64,000 bases of DNA from contig NZ_AP022561.1 of NCBI RefSeq assembly GCF_010726245.1, forward strand, positions 2,852,001-2,916,000, read 5' to 3'. A program made the position numbers and the translations under genes. Every line of letters starts with the position of its first letter. The stretch's first letter is position 1. The stretch is from Mycolicibacterium aichiense. GTDB taxonomy: Bacteria; Actinomycetota; Actinomycetes; Mycobacteriales; Mycobacteriaceae. Below are positions 17,902-26,944 of this stretch, piece after piece. The notes below the pieces were generated by a model that saw only the letters and a list, made by a program, of their open reading frames with translations, had not been told where the DNA came from and did no database searches.

Positions 17902-17930
17902 TTGACTCGTTCCAGAAAAGAGACGACTAT
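17902..17930 (+). promoter_or_regulatory. Putative furA promoter
   Basis: TTGACT (17902-17907) is 17 bp from GACTAT (17925-17930), and the GTG of furA begins 7 nt after the second box. This spacing predicts transcription starting at the GTG, that is a leaderless mRNA. The region just upstream is AT-rich (GTTTTCATTT), as expected for a FurA target. The furA promoters of mycobacteria are known to be autoregulated; binding here is inferred only. Confidence 0.5.
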
Positions 17931-17936
17931 CAAAAC

Positions 17937-18377
17937 GTGACCTCCGTCTCGGATCTCTCCGACCAGCTGCGGGCAGCGCAGCTGCGGGTCACCCGCCCTC
18001 GCCTCGCCGTACTGGACGCGGTGCACACGCACCCGCATGCCGACACCGACACCATCTTCGGAGCGGTCCGAACGGGCCTGCCCGACGTGTCCCGCCAGGC
18101 GGTGTACGACGTGTTGCACGCGTTGACCGCGGCCGGTCTGGTGCGGCGCATCCAGCCGTCGGGCTCGGTGGCCCGATACGAGGCGCGGGTGGGCGACAAC
18201 CACCACCACGTGGTGTGCCGGTCGTGCGGTGTCATCGGCGACGTCGACTGTGCTGTCGGCGAGGCACCCTGTTTGACGCCGTCTGAGCACAACGGTTTCG
18301 TGCTCGACGAAGCCGAAGTCATCTACTGGGGACTGTGTCCCGACTGCTCACCGAATGAACCTTCTGCGATCACATAA
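17937..18377 (+). CDS. furA: Fur-family repressor FurA
   Basis: This 146-residue regulator has the Fur winged helix-turn-helix ([17 protein letters not shown], then [13 protein letters not shown]) and the metal-binding C-terminal domain with [10 protein letters not shown] and a second CxxC pair near the end (LCPDC). FurA senses peroxide or iron state and represses the downstream katG; oxidation releases the DNA. The position 50 bp before katG, same strand, is the standard mycobacterial arrangement and supports the name. Confidence 0.92.
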   Translation: MTSVSDLSDQLRAAQLRVTRPRLAVLDAVHTHPHADTDTIFGAVRTGLPDVSRQAVYDVLHALTAAGLVRRIQPSGSVARYEARVGDNHHHVVCRSCGVIGDVDCAVGEAPCLTPSEHNGFVLDEAEVIYWGLCPDCSPNEPSAIT

Positions 18378-18427
18378 GTGATCACAGCCCAATCACCCCA
18401 ATGAAATATGGAATGGAAAGGCAAAAA

Positions 18428-20599
18428 GTGTCCGAGAGCGAGAATCCGGTCATCGACGCGCCGGAGCCGAAAGCCCACGGCCCCCGCACCAATCAGGATT
18501 GGTGGCCGAATCAGGTCGACGTCACCAAGCTGCACCCGCACTCGCCGTACTCCAACCCGCTCGGCGACGACTTCGATTACGCCACCGAATTCGCCAAGCT
18601 CGACCCCGAGGCGCTCAAGGCTGACCTCCTTTCGGTGATCACCACCTCGCAGGACTGGTGGCCCGCCGATTACGGCAGCTACGCCGGACTCTTCATCCGG
18701 ATGAGCTGGCATGCGGCCGGCACCTACCGCATCTTCGACGGCCGTGGCGGCGGCGGTCAGGGCATGCAGCGTTTCGCCCCGCTCAACAGCTGGCCCGACA
18801 ACGCCAACCTGGATAAGGCGCGCCGGCTGCTGTGGCCGGTCAAGAAGAAGTACGGCAACAAGATCTCCTGGGCCGACCTGCTGGTGTTCGCGGGCAACGT
18901 CGCGCTGGAGTCGGCCGGCTTCAAGACCTTCGGTTTCGGCTTCGGCCGCCCTGACATCTGGGAGCCCGAAGAGATCCTGTTCGGCGAGGAAGACGAATGG
19001 CTGGGCACCAACAAGCGTTACTCCGATGAGCGCACGCTGGCAGAGCCGTACGGCGCCACCACCATGGGTCTGATCTACGTCAATCCCGAAGGGCCGGAGG
19101 GCAATCCGGATCCGCTGAAGGCGGCCATCGATATCAAGGAAACCTTCGGCCGGATGGCGATGAACGTCGAGGAGACCGCTGCGCTGATCGTCGGCGGGCA
19201 CACGCTGGGCAAGACCCACGGTGCCGGCTCCGACGAGGGCATGGGACCTGAGCCCGAAGGCGCCCCGATCGAGCAGCAGGGTCTGGGCTGGAAGTGCCCG
19301 TTCGGTTCGGGCAAGGCCGGCGACACCATCACCAGCGGTCTGGAGGTGGTGTGGACAACCACCCCGACCAAGTGGAGCAACTCGTTCCTGGAGATCCTCT
19401 ACGGCTACGAGTGGGAGCTGGTCAAGAGCCCGGCGGGCGCGTGGCAGTTCCAGGCCAAGGACGCCGAGGCGATCATCCCCGATCCGTTCGGCGGCCCGAA
19501 CCGCAAGCCCACGATGCTGGTGACCGACGTCTCGATGCGGGTCGACCCGGAGTTCGGGGCAATCACGCGGCGTTGGCTCGACCACCCCGAGGAGCTCAAC
19601 GAGGCGTTCGCCAAGGCCTGGTACAAGCTGCTGCACCGCGACCTCGGTCCGATCACCCGCTACCTGGGCCCCTGGGTTGCCGAGCCGCAGCTCTGGCAGG
19701 ACCCGGTGCCGCCGGTGCAGGGTGAGCTGATCGACGACTCCGATGCCGCGACGCTGAAGGCCAGGATCCTGGAGTCCGGCCTGACGGTTCAGCAGCTGGT
19801 CAAGACGGCATGGGCGTCGGCATCGAGCTACCGCAACACCGACAAGCGCGGCGGCGCCAACGGCGCCCGGCTGCGGCTGGAGCCGCAGCGCAGCTGGGAG
19901 GCCAACGAGCCCGCCGAGCTGGCCAAGGTGCTTCCGGTGCTGGAGAAGATCCAGCAGGAGTTCAACGCCGCGGGTGGCAAGACCGTGTCGCTGGCCGACG
20001 TTATCGTGCTCGGCGGCAACGCCGCGATCGAGAAGGCGGCCAAGGAAGCCGGCTATGCGATCGACGTTCACTTCGCACCCGGCCGCACGGACGCCACTCA
20101 GGTGCAGACCGACGTGGAGTCGTTCGCGGTTCTCGAGCCGCGGGCCGACGGGTTCCGCAACTACGTGCGGCCCGGCGAGAAGGCTGCGTTGGAGGAGCTG
20201 CTGATCGAGAAGGCCTACCTGGTGGGTGTCACCGCTCCGGAGATGACGGTGTTGCTGGGCGGTCTGCGGGTGCTCGGCGCCAACCACGGCGGCACCAAGC
20301 ACGGCGTGTTCACCGACCGGGTCGGCGTGCTCTCGAACGACTTCTTCACCAACCTGCTCGACATGGGCACGGAGTGGAAGCCGTCGGAGAACTCCGAGAA
20401 CGTCTACGAGGGCACCGACCGCACCACCGGGGCGCTCAAGTGGACGGCGACCGCCAACGATCTGGTGTTCGGTTCGAACTCGATCCTGCGCGCCCTGGTC
20501 GAGGTCTACGCCCAGGACGACAACGCCGGCAAGTTCGTCGAGGACTTCGTCGCGGCATGGGTCAAGGTCATGAATGCCGACCGGTACGACCTGACCTAG
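18428..20599 (+). CDS. katG: Catalase-peroxidase KatG
   Basis: The 723-residue bifunctional haem enzyme destroys hydrogen peroxide and activates isoniazid. The active-site set is complete: R91, W94 and H95 in RMSWHAAG, the cross-linked partners Y217 and M243, and the proximal haem ligand H258 in GGHT. S303, equivalent to M. tuberculosis S315, is retained in TSGLEV. Both the N-terminal catalytic and the C-terminal degenerate domain are present. The GTG with GGAAAGG 6 nt upstream is preferred over ATGs 9 or 5 codons earlier. Confidence 0.97.
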   Translation: MSESENPVIDAPEPKAHGPRTNQDWWPNQVDVTKLHPHSPYSNPLGDDFDYATEFAKLDPEALKADLLSVITTSQDWWPADYGSYAGLFIRMSWHAAGTYRIFDGRGGGGQGMQRFAPLNSWPDNANLDKARRLLWPVKKKYGNKISWADLLVFAGNVALESAGFKTFGFGFGRPDIWEPEEILFGEEDEWLGTNKRYSDERTLAEPYGATTMGLIYVNPEGPEGNPDPLKAAIDIKETFGRMAMNVEETAALIVGGHTLGKTHGAGSDEGMGPEPEGAPIEQQGLGWKCPFGSGKAGDTITSGLEVVWTTTPTKWSNSFLEILYGYEWELVKSPAGAWQFQAKDAEAIIPDPFGGPNRKPTMLVTDVSMRVDPEFGAITRRWLDHPEELNEAFAKAWYKLLHRDLGPITRYLGPWVAEPQLWQDPVPPVQGELIDDSDAATLKARILESGLTVQQLVKTAWASASSYRNTDKRGGANGARLRLEPQRSWEANEPAELAKVLPVLEKIQQEFNAAGGKTVSLADVIVLGGNAAIEKAAKEAGYAIDVHFAPGRTDATQVQTDVESFAVLEPRADGFRNYVRPGEKAALEELLIEKAYLVGVTAPEMTVLLGGLRVLGANHGGTKHGVFTDRVGVLSNDFFTNLLDMGTEWKPSENSENVYEGTDRTTGALKWTATANDLVFGSNSILRALVEVYAQDDNAGKFVEDFVAAWVKVMNADRYDLT

Positions 20600-20614
20600 A
20601 TCTGTTGCAGTAAG

Positions 20615-20647
20615 CGAAACCCCGCGGGCACTGCCCGCGGGGTTTCG
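20615..20647. terminator. Strong bidirectional hairpin between katG and a convergent gene
   Basis: A perfect 15-bp stem (CGAAACCCCGCGGGC and its complement) encloses a 3-nt loop. It lies 16 bp after the katG stop and 22 bp before the end of the opposite gene, and so could stop transcripts from both sides. There is no clear U tract, as is usual for mycobacterial terminators. Confidence 0.8.
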
Positions 20648-20669
20648 TCGTAGTGGGGTGTGGTGTGGG

Positions 20670-20984
20670 CTAGCGGCAGCCGCCGGCGCTGACCCAGCGG
20701 CCGTTGTACCCCACGCAGCCGGTCACCGGCGGGGGCGGCGGCGGCGGTGGCGGCGGGTAGTCCTCCGGCAGCGGCGCGTAGTACGACGGCGGCGGCACGT
20801 AGGGTGCCATCACGTCGGACAGGTTGGCGCATCCGCTGACCGTGACCCGGCGGCCTGCGCTGGCGCAGACGTCGGCGTGGGCCTGACCGCTGGGCTGGAT
20901 CGTCACGATCGCGGCGGGCACCCCGGTGAGCGCCAGGACTGCCGCCCCGGCAGCCCCCCAGGTTCGCATCGACTGTCGCTTCAT
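20670..20984 (-). CDS. Small secreted proline-rich protein
   Basis: This 104-residue protein has a signal peptide (MKRQSMRTWGAAGAAVLALTG, probable cleavage after AHA), two cysteines in the folded part (VCASAGRRVTVSGC), a run of ten consecutive prolines and a C-terminal segment with two more cysteines (TGCVGYNGRWVSAGGC). GGGAGAGG precedes the ATG. Secretion is inferred, function is unknown. Similar small proline-rich exported proteins are common in mycobacteria. Confidence 0.7.
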   Translation of the reverse strand: MKRQSMRTWGAAGAAVLALTGVPAAIVTIQPSGQAHADVCASAGRRVTVSGCANLSDVMAPYVPPPSYYAPLPEDYPPPPPPPPPPVTGCVGYNGRWVSAGGCR

Positions 20985-21053
20985 CGCGTTGCCTCTCCCC
21001 TGCATCGAACGTGCAGCGGAGTATATCCACGCGCGGGGCGCGGATTCGGGCGA

Positions 21054-21911
21054 TCAGCGCCGCTGGTGACGGCTGCGTCGAACCCGCACCAGCGCGGCCG
21101 CTGCGACCAGCACCGCCAGCGCCACCACCCAGGTCCAGGCGCTGGTGCGGTAAACCCAGCCGGCCACCGCGCCCTGTAGTCGGCCGGCGGCGGCGATCAC
21201 GGGATCCGACGGATCCCCCTGTGCGCTGAACAACCGGATCTCGTAGAGGCCGTAATAACTCACGTAGGCCCCCACCGCGATCAGCACGACGCCGCTGATC
21301 CGATTGATGTAGGGCAACAGCCGGCGCACCCGGTCCACCAAAGCTGTACTGGTCAAGGCGATTCCGACGGCGAGCACACCGACCACCAGGGCCAGCCCCG
21401 CGGCGTAGGCGGCATAGACGAGCACACCGTCGACGGGAGAACCGGCGCGCAGCGTGGCGCCGGTGACGGCGAGGAACGGCCCGATCGTGCACGACAGCGA
21501 CGCCACCGCATAGCCCACGCCGTAGCCGAACATCGATCCCAGCCGCGCCGTCGGCGCCGACCGCCACCGCTGTCCGGCTGTCTGCCAGGTCAATTCCCGG
21601 CCTGCGGCCAGCCAGATGCCAAGGGCGACAAGGACTATCCCGATACCGATGGTCGCGTAGGGCAGGTAGCGCTGGACCGCGGTGGCGACCGGCACCGTCA
21701 GCAGCCCGAACAGTCCGAACACCGCCAGGAAGCCCAGCGCCATCGCCGCGGTCGCCGCCAAGGCGCGCCCCACCGCTGCGGTCCGACCGGGATCCGCGTC
21801 CTCACCGCGCACTACGAGCGTGAGGTAGGCCGGCAGCATCGCGAATCCGCACGGGTTGAGCGCAGCCACCATCCCCGCGGCCAGTGCCAGGCCGGTCAGA
21901 TTTGCATCCAC
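21054..21911 (-). CDS. CcdA/DsbD-like membrane thiol-disulfide transporter
   Basis: The 285-residue protein has about six to eight transmembrane helices and the two conserved cysteines of CcdA: one in NPCGF (helix 1) and one in SLSCTIGP (helix 4). CcdA proteins carry electrons from cytoplasmic thioredoxin to extracytoplasmic thiol proteins. The gene starts 9 bp after the mpt53 stop, so the secreted thioredoxin-like protein made from that gene is the likely redox partner. In M. tuberculosis the equivalent pair is Rv2877c-Rv2878c. Confidence 0.85.
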   Translation of the reverse strand: MDANLTGLALAAGMVAALNPCGFAMLPAYLTLVVRGEDADPGRTAAVGRALAATAAMALGFLAVFGLFGLLTVPVATAVQRYLPYATIGIGIVLVALGIWLAAGRELTWQTAGQRWRSAPTARLGSMFGYGVGYAVASLSCTIGPFLAVTGATLRAGSPVDGVLVYAAYAAGLALVVGVLAVGIALTSTALVDRVRRLLPYINRISGVVLIAVGAYVSYYGLYEIRLFSAQGDPSDPVIAAAGRLQGAVAGWVYRTSAWTWVVALAVLVAAAALVRVRRSRHQRR

Positions 21912-21920
21912 TGTCGGGGC

Positions 21921-22409
21921 TCAGGACACCAGCGCGCGCACTCGGTCGCTGAGTTCCTGTTCCGACATGGCCGAGGTGGGGTTGTTGACGAACGTCGACG
22001 TGCCGTCGGGACGCAGGAACACATACGCCGGCTGCCACGGCACGTTGAACCGGGCCCAGATGGATCCGTCGGCGTCGTTGAGGTTGGTGAAGTTCAGGTT
22101 GTACTTCGACACGAAGGCCTGCATCTGCCCGGCATCGGAGCGTGCGGCGACACCGACGAACGTGACCGTGGGATTGGCCGCAGCCACCTGACTGACGTTG
22201 GGGGCTTCGGCGTTGCAGAACGGGCACCACGGGGTCCAGAACCACAGCACCGCCGGCTTGCCTTTGAGGCTCTCGCCGTTGAACGGCGCGCCGCTCAGTG
22301 TGGTGCCGGTGAACGCCAGTTGGTCGTCGGCGCTGGCTGTCGGCGGCGCTGCGACCGCGATACTCAGCGCACACAGCACCATGGCCAGCATTCGAAGCAT
22401 GACTTTCAT
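21921..22409 (-). CDS. mpt53: Secreted thioredoxin-like protein (Mpt53/DsbE type)
   Basis: The 162-residue product has a signal peptide (MKVMLRMLAMVLCALSIAVA, cleavage near ASA) and a thioredoxin fold with active site WCPFC. TPWCPFCNAEAP, SKYNLNFTNLNDADG and VPWQPA match the secreted antigen Mpt53, which oxidises cysteines in exported proteins. GGAGG is 7 nt before the chosen ATG; an earlier ATG in the same frame was rejected. It is first of a two-gene unit with the CcdA-like gene. Confidence 0.9.
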   Translation of the reverse strand: MKVMLRMLAMVLCALSIAVAAPPTASADDQLAFTGTTLSGAPFNGESLKGKPAVLWFWTPWCPFCNAEAPNVSQVAAANPTVTFVGVAARSDAGQMQAFVSKYNLNFTNLNDADGSIWARFNVPWQPAYVFLRPDGTSTFVNNPTSAMSEQELSDRVRALVS

Positions 22410-22467
22410 CCCATGACCTCCAGGGCTGTCGGGGTGCACTCAATTGTGTAAGCACGATTCCCGTGGG

Positions 22468-22528
22468 TGAACCGGTTCAATCCGGACGTCACAGTCTTGA
22501 CACTTTACGTGACGTAACGGAACATAAT
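22468..22528 (+). promoter_or_regulatory. tetR promoter region with two perfect palindromes
   Basis: TGAACCGGTTCA (22468-22479) is a perfect 12-bp palindrome. TTACGT-G-ACGTAA (22505-22517) is a perfect 6-1-6 palindrome lying between TTGACA (22497-22502) and CATAAT (22523-22528), five bases before the tetR ATG. Placement of the second palindrome between promoter boxes suits an autorepressing TetR protein. The spacer (20 bp) is longer than ideal, so the -35 assignment is tentative. Confidence 0.6.
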
Positions 22529-22533
22529 TCGCC

Positions 22534-23157
22534 ATGGCCGCTCCCGACCGCGATGCGACGGCAGGACTGGAACCGGTGCGAGGCCGGCCGCGGGACCCGC
22601 GCACCGACTCCGCGATCATGGCGGCAACCCGCCGGCTGCTCACCGACGTCGGCTACGACCAGGTCTCCATGGAGTCGATCGCCCGGGCCGCCGGCGTCAG
22701 TCGCCCGACCATCTACCGCCGCTGGTCGTCCAAGGCCCATGTCGTCTTCGAAGCCGCTTTCGCAATCGACGGTGACACAGCCGAACTGCCGCGGTCGGGC
22801 GACTTCGAAACCGATCTGCGGGAATTCGTTCGCGGCGCGGTGGCTTTCTGGCGCGAGCCGGTGGTTGAGGCCGCGACGTTGGGCATCCTCGCCGAACGGC
22901 GCCGCGACTCCGAATTGCACATCCGCACACAGCAATTGCTCGACGACAAGATTCGGGCCGAGCTCGCCGAACTGGTTCGGACCGCCGCTGACCAAGGTGT
23001 GGTGCGCGCCGACGTCGACACCGACACATTGTTCAACGTGCTCGTCGGCACCACGTTCTACGGCGCCCTCGTCGACGGGCGCGCCGACACCGACCACCTG
23101 GTCGACACCCTCTGCTCTCTGATCATGCACGGCGCGCAGACACGAGAAAAGGAATGA
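22534..23157 (+). CDS. TetR-family transcriptional regulator
   Basis: The 207-residue protein has an N-terminal TetR DNA-binding domain (ATRRLLTDVGYDQVSMESIA, then AAGVSRPTIYRRWSSK at about residues 48-70) and an all-helical ligand domain. It is followed at once by a DUF1214 gene and a sulfotransferase gene, probably forming one operon. The palindrome in its promoter suggests that it represses this operon, with an unknown ligand. Confidence 0.9.
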   Translation: MAAPDRDATAGLEPVRGRPRDPRTDSAIMAATRRLLTDVGYDQVSMESIARAAGVSRPTIYRRWSSKAHVVFEAAFAIDGDTAELPRSGDFETDLREFVRGAVAFWREPVVEAATLGILAERRRDSELHIRTQQLLDDKIRAELAELVRTAADQGVVRADVDTDTLFNVLVGTTFYGALVDGRADTDHLVDTLCSLIMHGAQTREKE

Positions 23158-23159
23158 AC

Positions 23160-24239
23160 ATGGCAGGCGATGAATTGTCGACCGCTTTCCACGAGTTGCT
23201 CGACGAACTCGGCGGGATCGAACGCAAGTTCCTGGCCAGCGATCCGCCGCTGCCGGAAGCCGACATCCTCGACGGCTATCGACTGACGTTCAGCCTGCTG
23301 CGCGTCGCGGTCGACACTTATGTCTGGGGCGACAAGGACAACCCGCGGTTCGTCGACGTGATCGGGCCGTATCAGCGTTGGGGCGGTGACAACTCGGACG
23401 CGTTCTATCAACTGGCGCCGATCGATCCCACCCGCACCTACCGGGTGACCGGGAACCGGGGTGATTCGGTGTACCTGTCGATCACCGTCTACGGCGGACC
23501 CGACGACGGCCACTACAGCAACCGCATCGTCGGAACGATGAACGATCGCTCCCTGCACTTCGACGCCGACGGCAACTTCGACTTCACCATCAGCCCCGAC
23601 CCGCAGGCAGGCGCCTGGCTCAGACTGGAGGACGACGCCGTCGTCGCCCTGACCCGCGACTACCTGGACAACCCCGAAACCGATCGCCGGGCGCAGTGGA
23701 AGATCGAGGCCATCGATCCCCCGGCCCGCAAGCGCGACGATCGCGCCGACCTGATCCGCCGATTACGCGCCGCGCGGACCTGGCTCGCCGAGCAGTACTC
23801 GTTCATCCCCACCACGGTCGAGCCGCCCAATGAGATCGCCGAGCCCTACCCGGTTCCGCAGCAGACCTACGGATGGGCTGCCGGCGACGCGGCGTACGCG
23901 ATGGGCGCCTATGAACTGCAGCCCGGCCAGGCACTGATCATCGACGGCACATCGCCGAACTGCGTGTTCTGGAACCTGTGCCTGTGGAATCCGTTCCTGC
24001 ACACCTACGACTACACCTACGAGCGGGTCACGATCAACGGCGCACACGTCACCTACGAACCCGATGGGTCCTGGCGAATCGTGGTCTGCGACATCGATCC
24101 CGGCCACCCCAACTGGGTGTCGACGGCCGGGCGCTCCAAGGGCCTGATCTGGCTGCGCTGGTTCCTGCCCGAGGAGACCCCGAAACGGCCCACCTGCCGG
24201 GTCGTCGACGTCGCTCAGGTCGCCGGGGGTCTGGCATGA
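23160..24239 (+). CDS. DUF1214 domain protein
   Basis: The 359-residue protein carries the DUF1214 region at its C-terminal half (about residues 220-350), with GDAAYAMGAYELQPGQALII and CDIDPGHPNWVSTAGR. DUF1214 proteins are soluble beta-rich proteins of unknown function, often near sulfotransferases and lipid genes in mycobacteria. The second of two ATGs is chosen because AAAGG is 7 nt before it; the first overlaps the tetR stop. The sulfotransferase start overlaps its stop by ATGA. Confidence 0.8.
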   Translation: MAGDELSTAFHELLDELGGIERKFLASDPPLPEADILDGYRLTFSLLRVAVDTYVWGDKDNPRFVDVIGPYQRWGGDNSDAFYQLAPIDPTRTYRVTGNRGDSVYLSITVYGGPDDGHYSNRIVGTMNDRSLHFDADGNFDFTISPDPQAGAWLRLEDDAVVALTRDYLDNPETDRRAQWKIEAIDPPARKRDDRADLIRRLRAARTWLAEQYSFIPTTVEPPNEIAEPYPVPQQTYGWAAGDAAYAMGAYELQPGQALIIDGTSPNCVFWNLCLWNPFLHTYDYTYERVTINGAHVTYEPDGSWRIVVCDIDPGHPNWVSTAGRSKGLIWLRWFLPEETPKRPTCRVVDVAQVAGGLA

Positions 24240-25483
24240 CCGCCGACGTGCAGCGCCCCCAGCCGATCCGATTGACTGATCTCGCGCAGCCGTTGTTCCC
24301 CGAGGCCGCCCAGCCGATGCGGGATGCGCTCGCCGGCTACGGATCCACCCTCGCGCTGACCTCAGAAGCGTTGCTGGCCAACGCAACCGAACGCACCGGG
24401 CTGACCGGCTGGGGTGACGACGGCTTCCGGGAACGACTGGACGTGCTGACGGCGTCCCTGCGCGAGGAGGCCGGGCTCTCCGACGTCGGCACCGCCGTGG
24501 TCTTCGAACAACTGGTCGGCAACCTGGTCAACCGGCTGCGGCTGGAGGCGCTGATCGCCGAGCACCCCGAGATCGAGGACATCGAGATTGCGCGTCCGAT
24601 CATCATCTGCGGGCTGCCCCGCACCGGCACCACTCACCTGCACAACCTGATCGCCGCCGACCCGAACATGCGATACCTGCCTTACTGGGAGAGCCTGGAA
24701 CCCTTCCCCGCGCCAGGCGAAGAGGACCAAGCACGGCGCGACCGATGTACGGCGGGGCTCGATCTGGTCGATGCGTCGATGCCGGAATTCAAGCGCATGC
24801 ACGATATGACCGTCGACCACGCGCACGAAGAGATCCAGCTGCTGGCCAACGACATCTCCGGCATGCTCTTCGAAACGACCTACTATCTGCCGTCGTTCGC
24901 CGCGCACTACAAGTCCCACGACCAGGCGCCGTCGTACGCCTACCTCAAACGTCAGCTGCAAGCCATGCAGTGGCTGCGCGGGGGCACCCGCTGGGTATTG
25001 AAGTCACCGCAGCACCTCGAGCAGTTCCCCACCCTGTATGCCACCTTCCCGGACGCGACTTTCGTTGTTACGCATCGAGATCCGGTCGAGGTGACGCGCT
25101 CGATGGTCACGATGATCGCCTACGCCTCCCGAATGGCCAGCGCCGCACCCGATCCGGTGACGATCGCGCGGTACTGGCTGGACCGGGCCGACGACCTGTT
25201 CAGCGGCTGCCTGCGCGACCGCGACGTACTCCCGGCCGATCAGTCGATCGACGTGCGGTTCACCGAGTTCATGGCCGACGAGCAGGGCACCCTGGCGGCG
25301 ATCTACGGCGTGGCCGATCAGCCGTTCGACGACGAGGTGCGCGCCGCGATGGCCGGCTTCATCGCCGAGCATCCCCGCGGCCGCTACGGCGAGGTGATCT
25401 ACGACCTCGCCGATGTGGGACTCGACGCCGGCGAGGTCGCCGAGCGACTCAGCGGATACCGGGAACGGTTCATCGAGACATAG
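24236..25483 (+). CDS. Sulfotransferase-family protein
   Basis: The 415-residue protein has the PAPS-binding signature near residue 122 (IICGLPRTGTTHLHNLI, the 5'-phosphosulfate loop) and the 3'-phosphate motif VTHRDPVEVTRSM. Members of this mycobacterial group transfer sulfate from PAPS to lipids or small molecules; the acceptor is not known. The start overlaps the DUF1214 stop by 4 nt, so the two are translationally coupled. Its last 85 bp also encode the end of the convergent mug gene on the other strand. Confidence 0.85.
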   Translation: MTADVQRPQPIRLTDLAQPLFPEAAQPMRDALAGYGSTLALTSEALLANATERTGLTGWGDDGFRERLDVLTASLREEAGLSDVGTAVVFEQLVGNLVNRLRLEALIAEHPEIEDIEIARPIIICGLPRTGTTHLHNLIAADPNMRYLPYWESLEPFPAPGEEDQARRDRCTAGLDLVDASMPEFKRMHDMTVDHAHEEIQLLANDISGMLFETTYYLPSFAAHYKSHDQAPSYAYLKRQLQAMQWLRGGTRWVLKSPQHLEQFPTLYATFPDATFVVTHRDPVEVTRSMVTMIAYASRMASAAPDPVTIARYWLDRADDLFSGCLRDRDVLPADQSIDVRFTEFMADEQGTLAAIYGVADQPFDDEVRAAMAGFIAEHPRGRYGEVIYDLADVGLDAGEVAERLSGYRERFIET

Positions 25484-25977
25484 TCGTGCAATTCGGCATA
25501 CGCCGTCACAAGGCCGTCGAGGGTGAAACGCCGGTTACGGCCGCTGGGGTTGGGAAGGACCCACGCCGCGATGCCCGCAACCGGGTCGCGCTGAAGCCCC
25601 CACTTCACCGCACGGGTTCCGAGCACCACCGAGATCGCCGGCTTACCGAGGAAGGCCAGGACGTGCGGGGAGGCCGCCCGCATCGTGGTCTCGAACGCCG
25701 TGAGTGACTGCCGGATCTCGCGAGTCGACACTTCATGCGCGGCCGACGTCGGCCGGGTCACGACGGCGGTGATCCCGCATCCGTAGTCCAGCAGGCTTCG
25801 TTCCTCCGACGGGGCCAACTGCCGGTCGGTGAATCCGGCACGGTGGATCGCCGCCCAGAAGCGGTTCGTTGCGCTGGAGAAGTTGTATCCGTCGGCCTGC
25901 GCCGTCAGCGCCGGATTGATACCGCAGAAAACGACGTCCAGACCCTGGGCCAGGATGTCCGGCTGATATGTCCGCAT
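25399..25977 (-). CDS. mug: G/U mismatch-specific DNA glycosylase (Mug)
   Basis: The 192-residue protein belongs to the uracil-DNA glycosylase superfamily Mug branch: [10 protein letters not shown] carries the active-site asparagine in GINP, and [11 protein letters not shown] is the second motif (NPSG). It removes uracil or ethenocytosine opposite guanine. Two in-frame ATGs compete; the shorter MRTYQPD start is used. The last 28 residues run past the usual end and overlap the sulfotransferase gene by 85 bp on the opposite strand. Confidence 0.88.
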   Translation of the reverse strand: MRTYQPDILAQGLDVVFCGINPALTAQADGYNFSSATNRFWAAIHRAGFTDRQLAPSEERSLLDYGCGITAVVTRPTSAAHEVSTREIRQSLTAFETTMRAASPHVLAFLGKPAISVVLGTRAVKWGLQRDPVAGIAAWVLPNPSGRNRRFTLDGLVTAYAELHDYVSMNRSRYPLSRSATSPASSPTSARS

Positions 25978-26020
25978 CAGAAAACCAGTCAAGCATCATC
26001 GCCGCTATTCGACAGGTCCG

Positions 26021-26048
26021 GGCACCGGTGCCACTCTCGATAGAGAGT
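26021..26048 (+). promoter_or_regulatory. Two adjacent palindromes in the mug/aldo-keto reductase promoter region
   Basis: GGCACCGGTGCC (26021-26032) is a perfect 12-bp palindrome. It is followed without a gap by ACTCTC-GATA-GAGAGT, an inverted repeat with 6-bp arms (26033-26048). They lie in the divergent region, 23 bp before the aldo/keto reductase start. They look like operators for a dimeric regulator, but which one is unknown. Confidence 0.5.
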
Positions 26049-26071
26049 CAACCACCGACGAACGGAGCACC

Positions 26072-26941
26072 ATGGCGGACGAGACGAACGCAGCGGCAGC
26101 CGGCACGATCACCATCGGCGAGCTGACCGTGAACCGACTCGGCTTCGGATCGATGCGACTTACCGGTAAAGGTGTCTGGGGTCCGCCGCAGGATCATGAC
26201 GAAGCCATACGGGTTCTGCGTCGCGCCGTCGAACTCGGCGTCAACTTCATCGATACCGCCGACTCGTACGGTCCCTACGTCGCCGAAGATCTGATCCGCG
26301 AGGCACTGCATCCGTATGCCGACGGCGTCGTGATCGCCACCAAGGCCGGACTGCTGCGCACCGGACCGGACGTCTGGATACCGCTCGGCAACCCCAGCTA
26401 TCTCCGCCAGGAGGTCGAACTCAGCCTGCGCCGGCTCGGCGTCGATCGAATCGATCTGCATCAGCTTCACCGGGTCGACCCGAATTTTCCGCTCGAGGAC
26501 CAGGTCGGCGAGCTCGCCGCGTTGCAACAAGAAGGCAAGATCCGGCACATCGGACTCTCCGAGGTCGACGTCGACCAGCTCAAGGCCGCCCAAAAAGTTG
26601 CACCCATCGTCTCGGTGCAGAACCTCTACAACCTGACCACCCGCACGGCCGAACCGCTGCTCGAGGAGGCGCAGGCGCAGGGCATCGCGTTCATTCCGTG
26701 GTTCCCGCTGGCAGCCGGGCCACTCGCCGACGCCGACGGACCCTTGAGTTCGTTGGCCGCCGATCACGGCGCCAGCCCGTCGCAGCTCGCGCTGGCGTGG
26801 CTGCTCAAGCGCTCGCCGGTAATCGTGCCGATCCCCGGAACCTCCCGCGTCGACCACCTCGAACCGAACGTCGCTGCCGCCGGGATCGAACTGACCGAGG
26901 AGGAGTTCGCGGCCATCGACGCGGCCACCGCCGGCACGTAG
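26072..26941 (+). CDS. Aldo/keto reductase
   Basis: The 289-residue NADPH-dependent oxidoreductase shows the AKR tetrad: D and Y in [11 protein letters not shown] in VIATKAGL and H in LHQLHRVD (about residues 51, 56, 80 and 110). The C-terminal cofactor motif [14 protein letters not shown] is present. These enzymes reduce aldehydes and ketones in the cytoplasm; the native substrate is unknown. GGAG precedes the ATG. It converges with the Mrr-like gene, with 3 bp between stops. Confidence 0.9.
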   Translation: MADETNAAAAGTITIGELTVNRLGFGSMRLTGKGVWGPPQDHDEAIRVLRRAVELGVNFIDTADSYGPYVAEDLIREALHPYADGVVIATKAGLLRTGPDVWIPLGNPSYLRQEVELSLRRLGVDRIDLHQLHRVDPNFPLEDQVGELAALQQEGKIRHIGLSEVDVDQLKAAQKVAPIVSVQNLYNLTTRTAEPLLEEAQAQGIAFIPWFPLAAGPLADADGPLSSLAADHGASPSQLALAWLLKRSPVIVPIPGTSRVDHLEPNVAAAGIELTEEEFAAIDAATAGT

Positions 26942-26944
26942 CGG

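Noticed and set aside
18323..20302. Long minus-strand frame opposite katG
   Set aside because: KatG is unambiguous on the plus strand, and the opposite frame has no recognisable motif.
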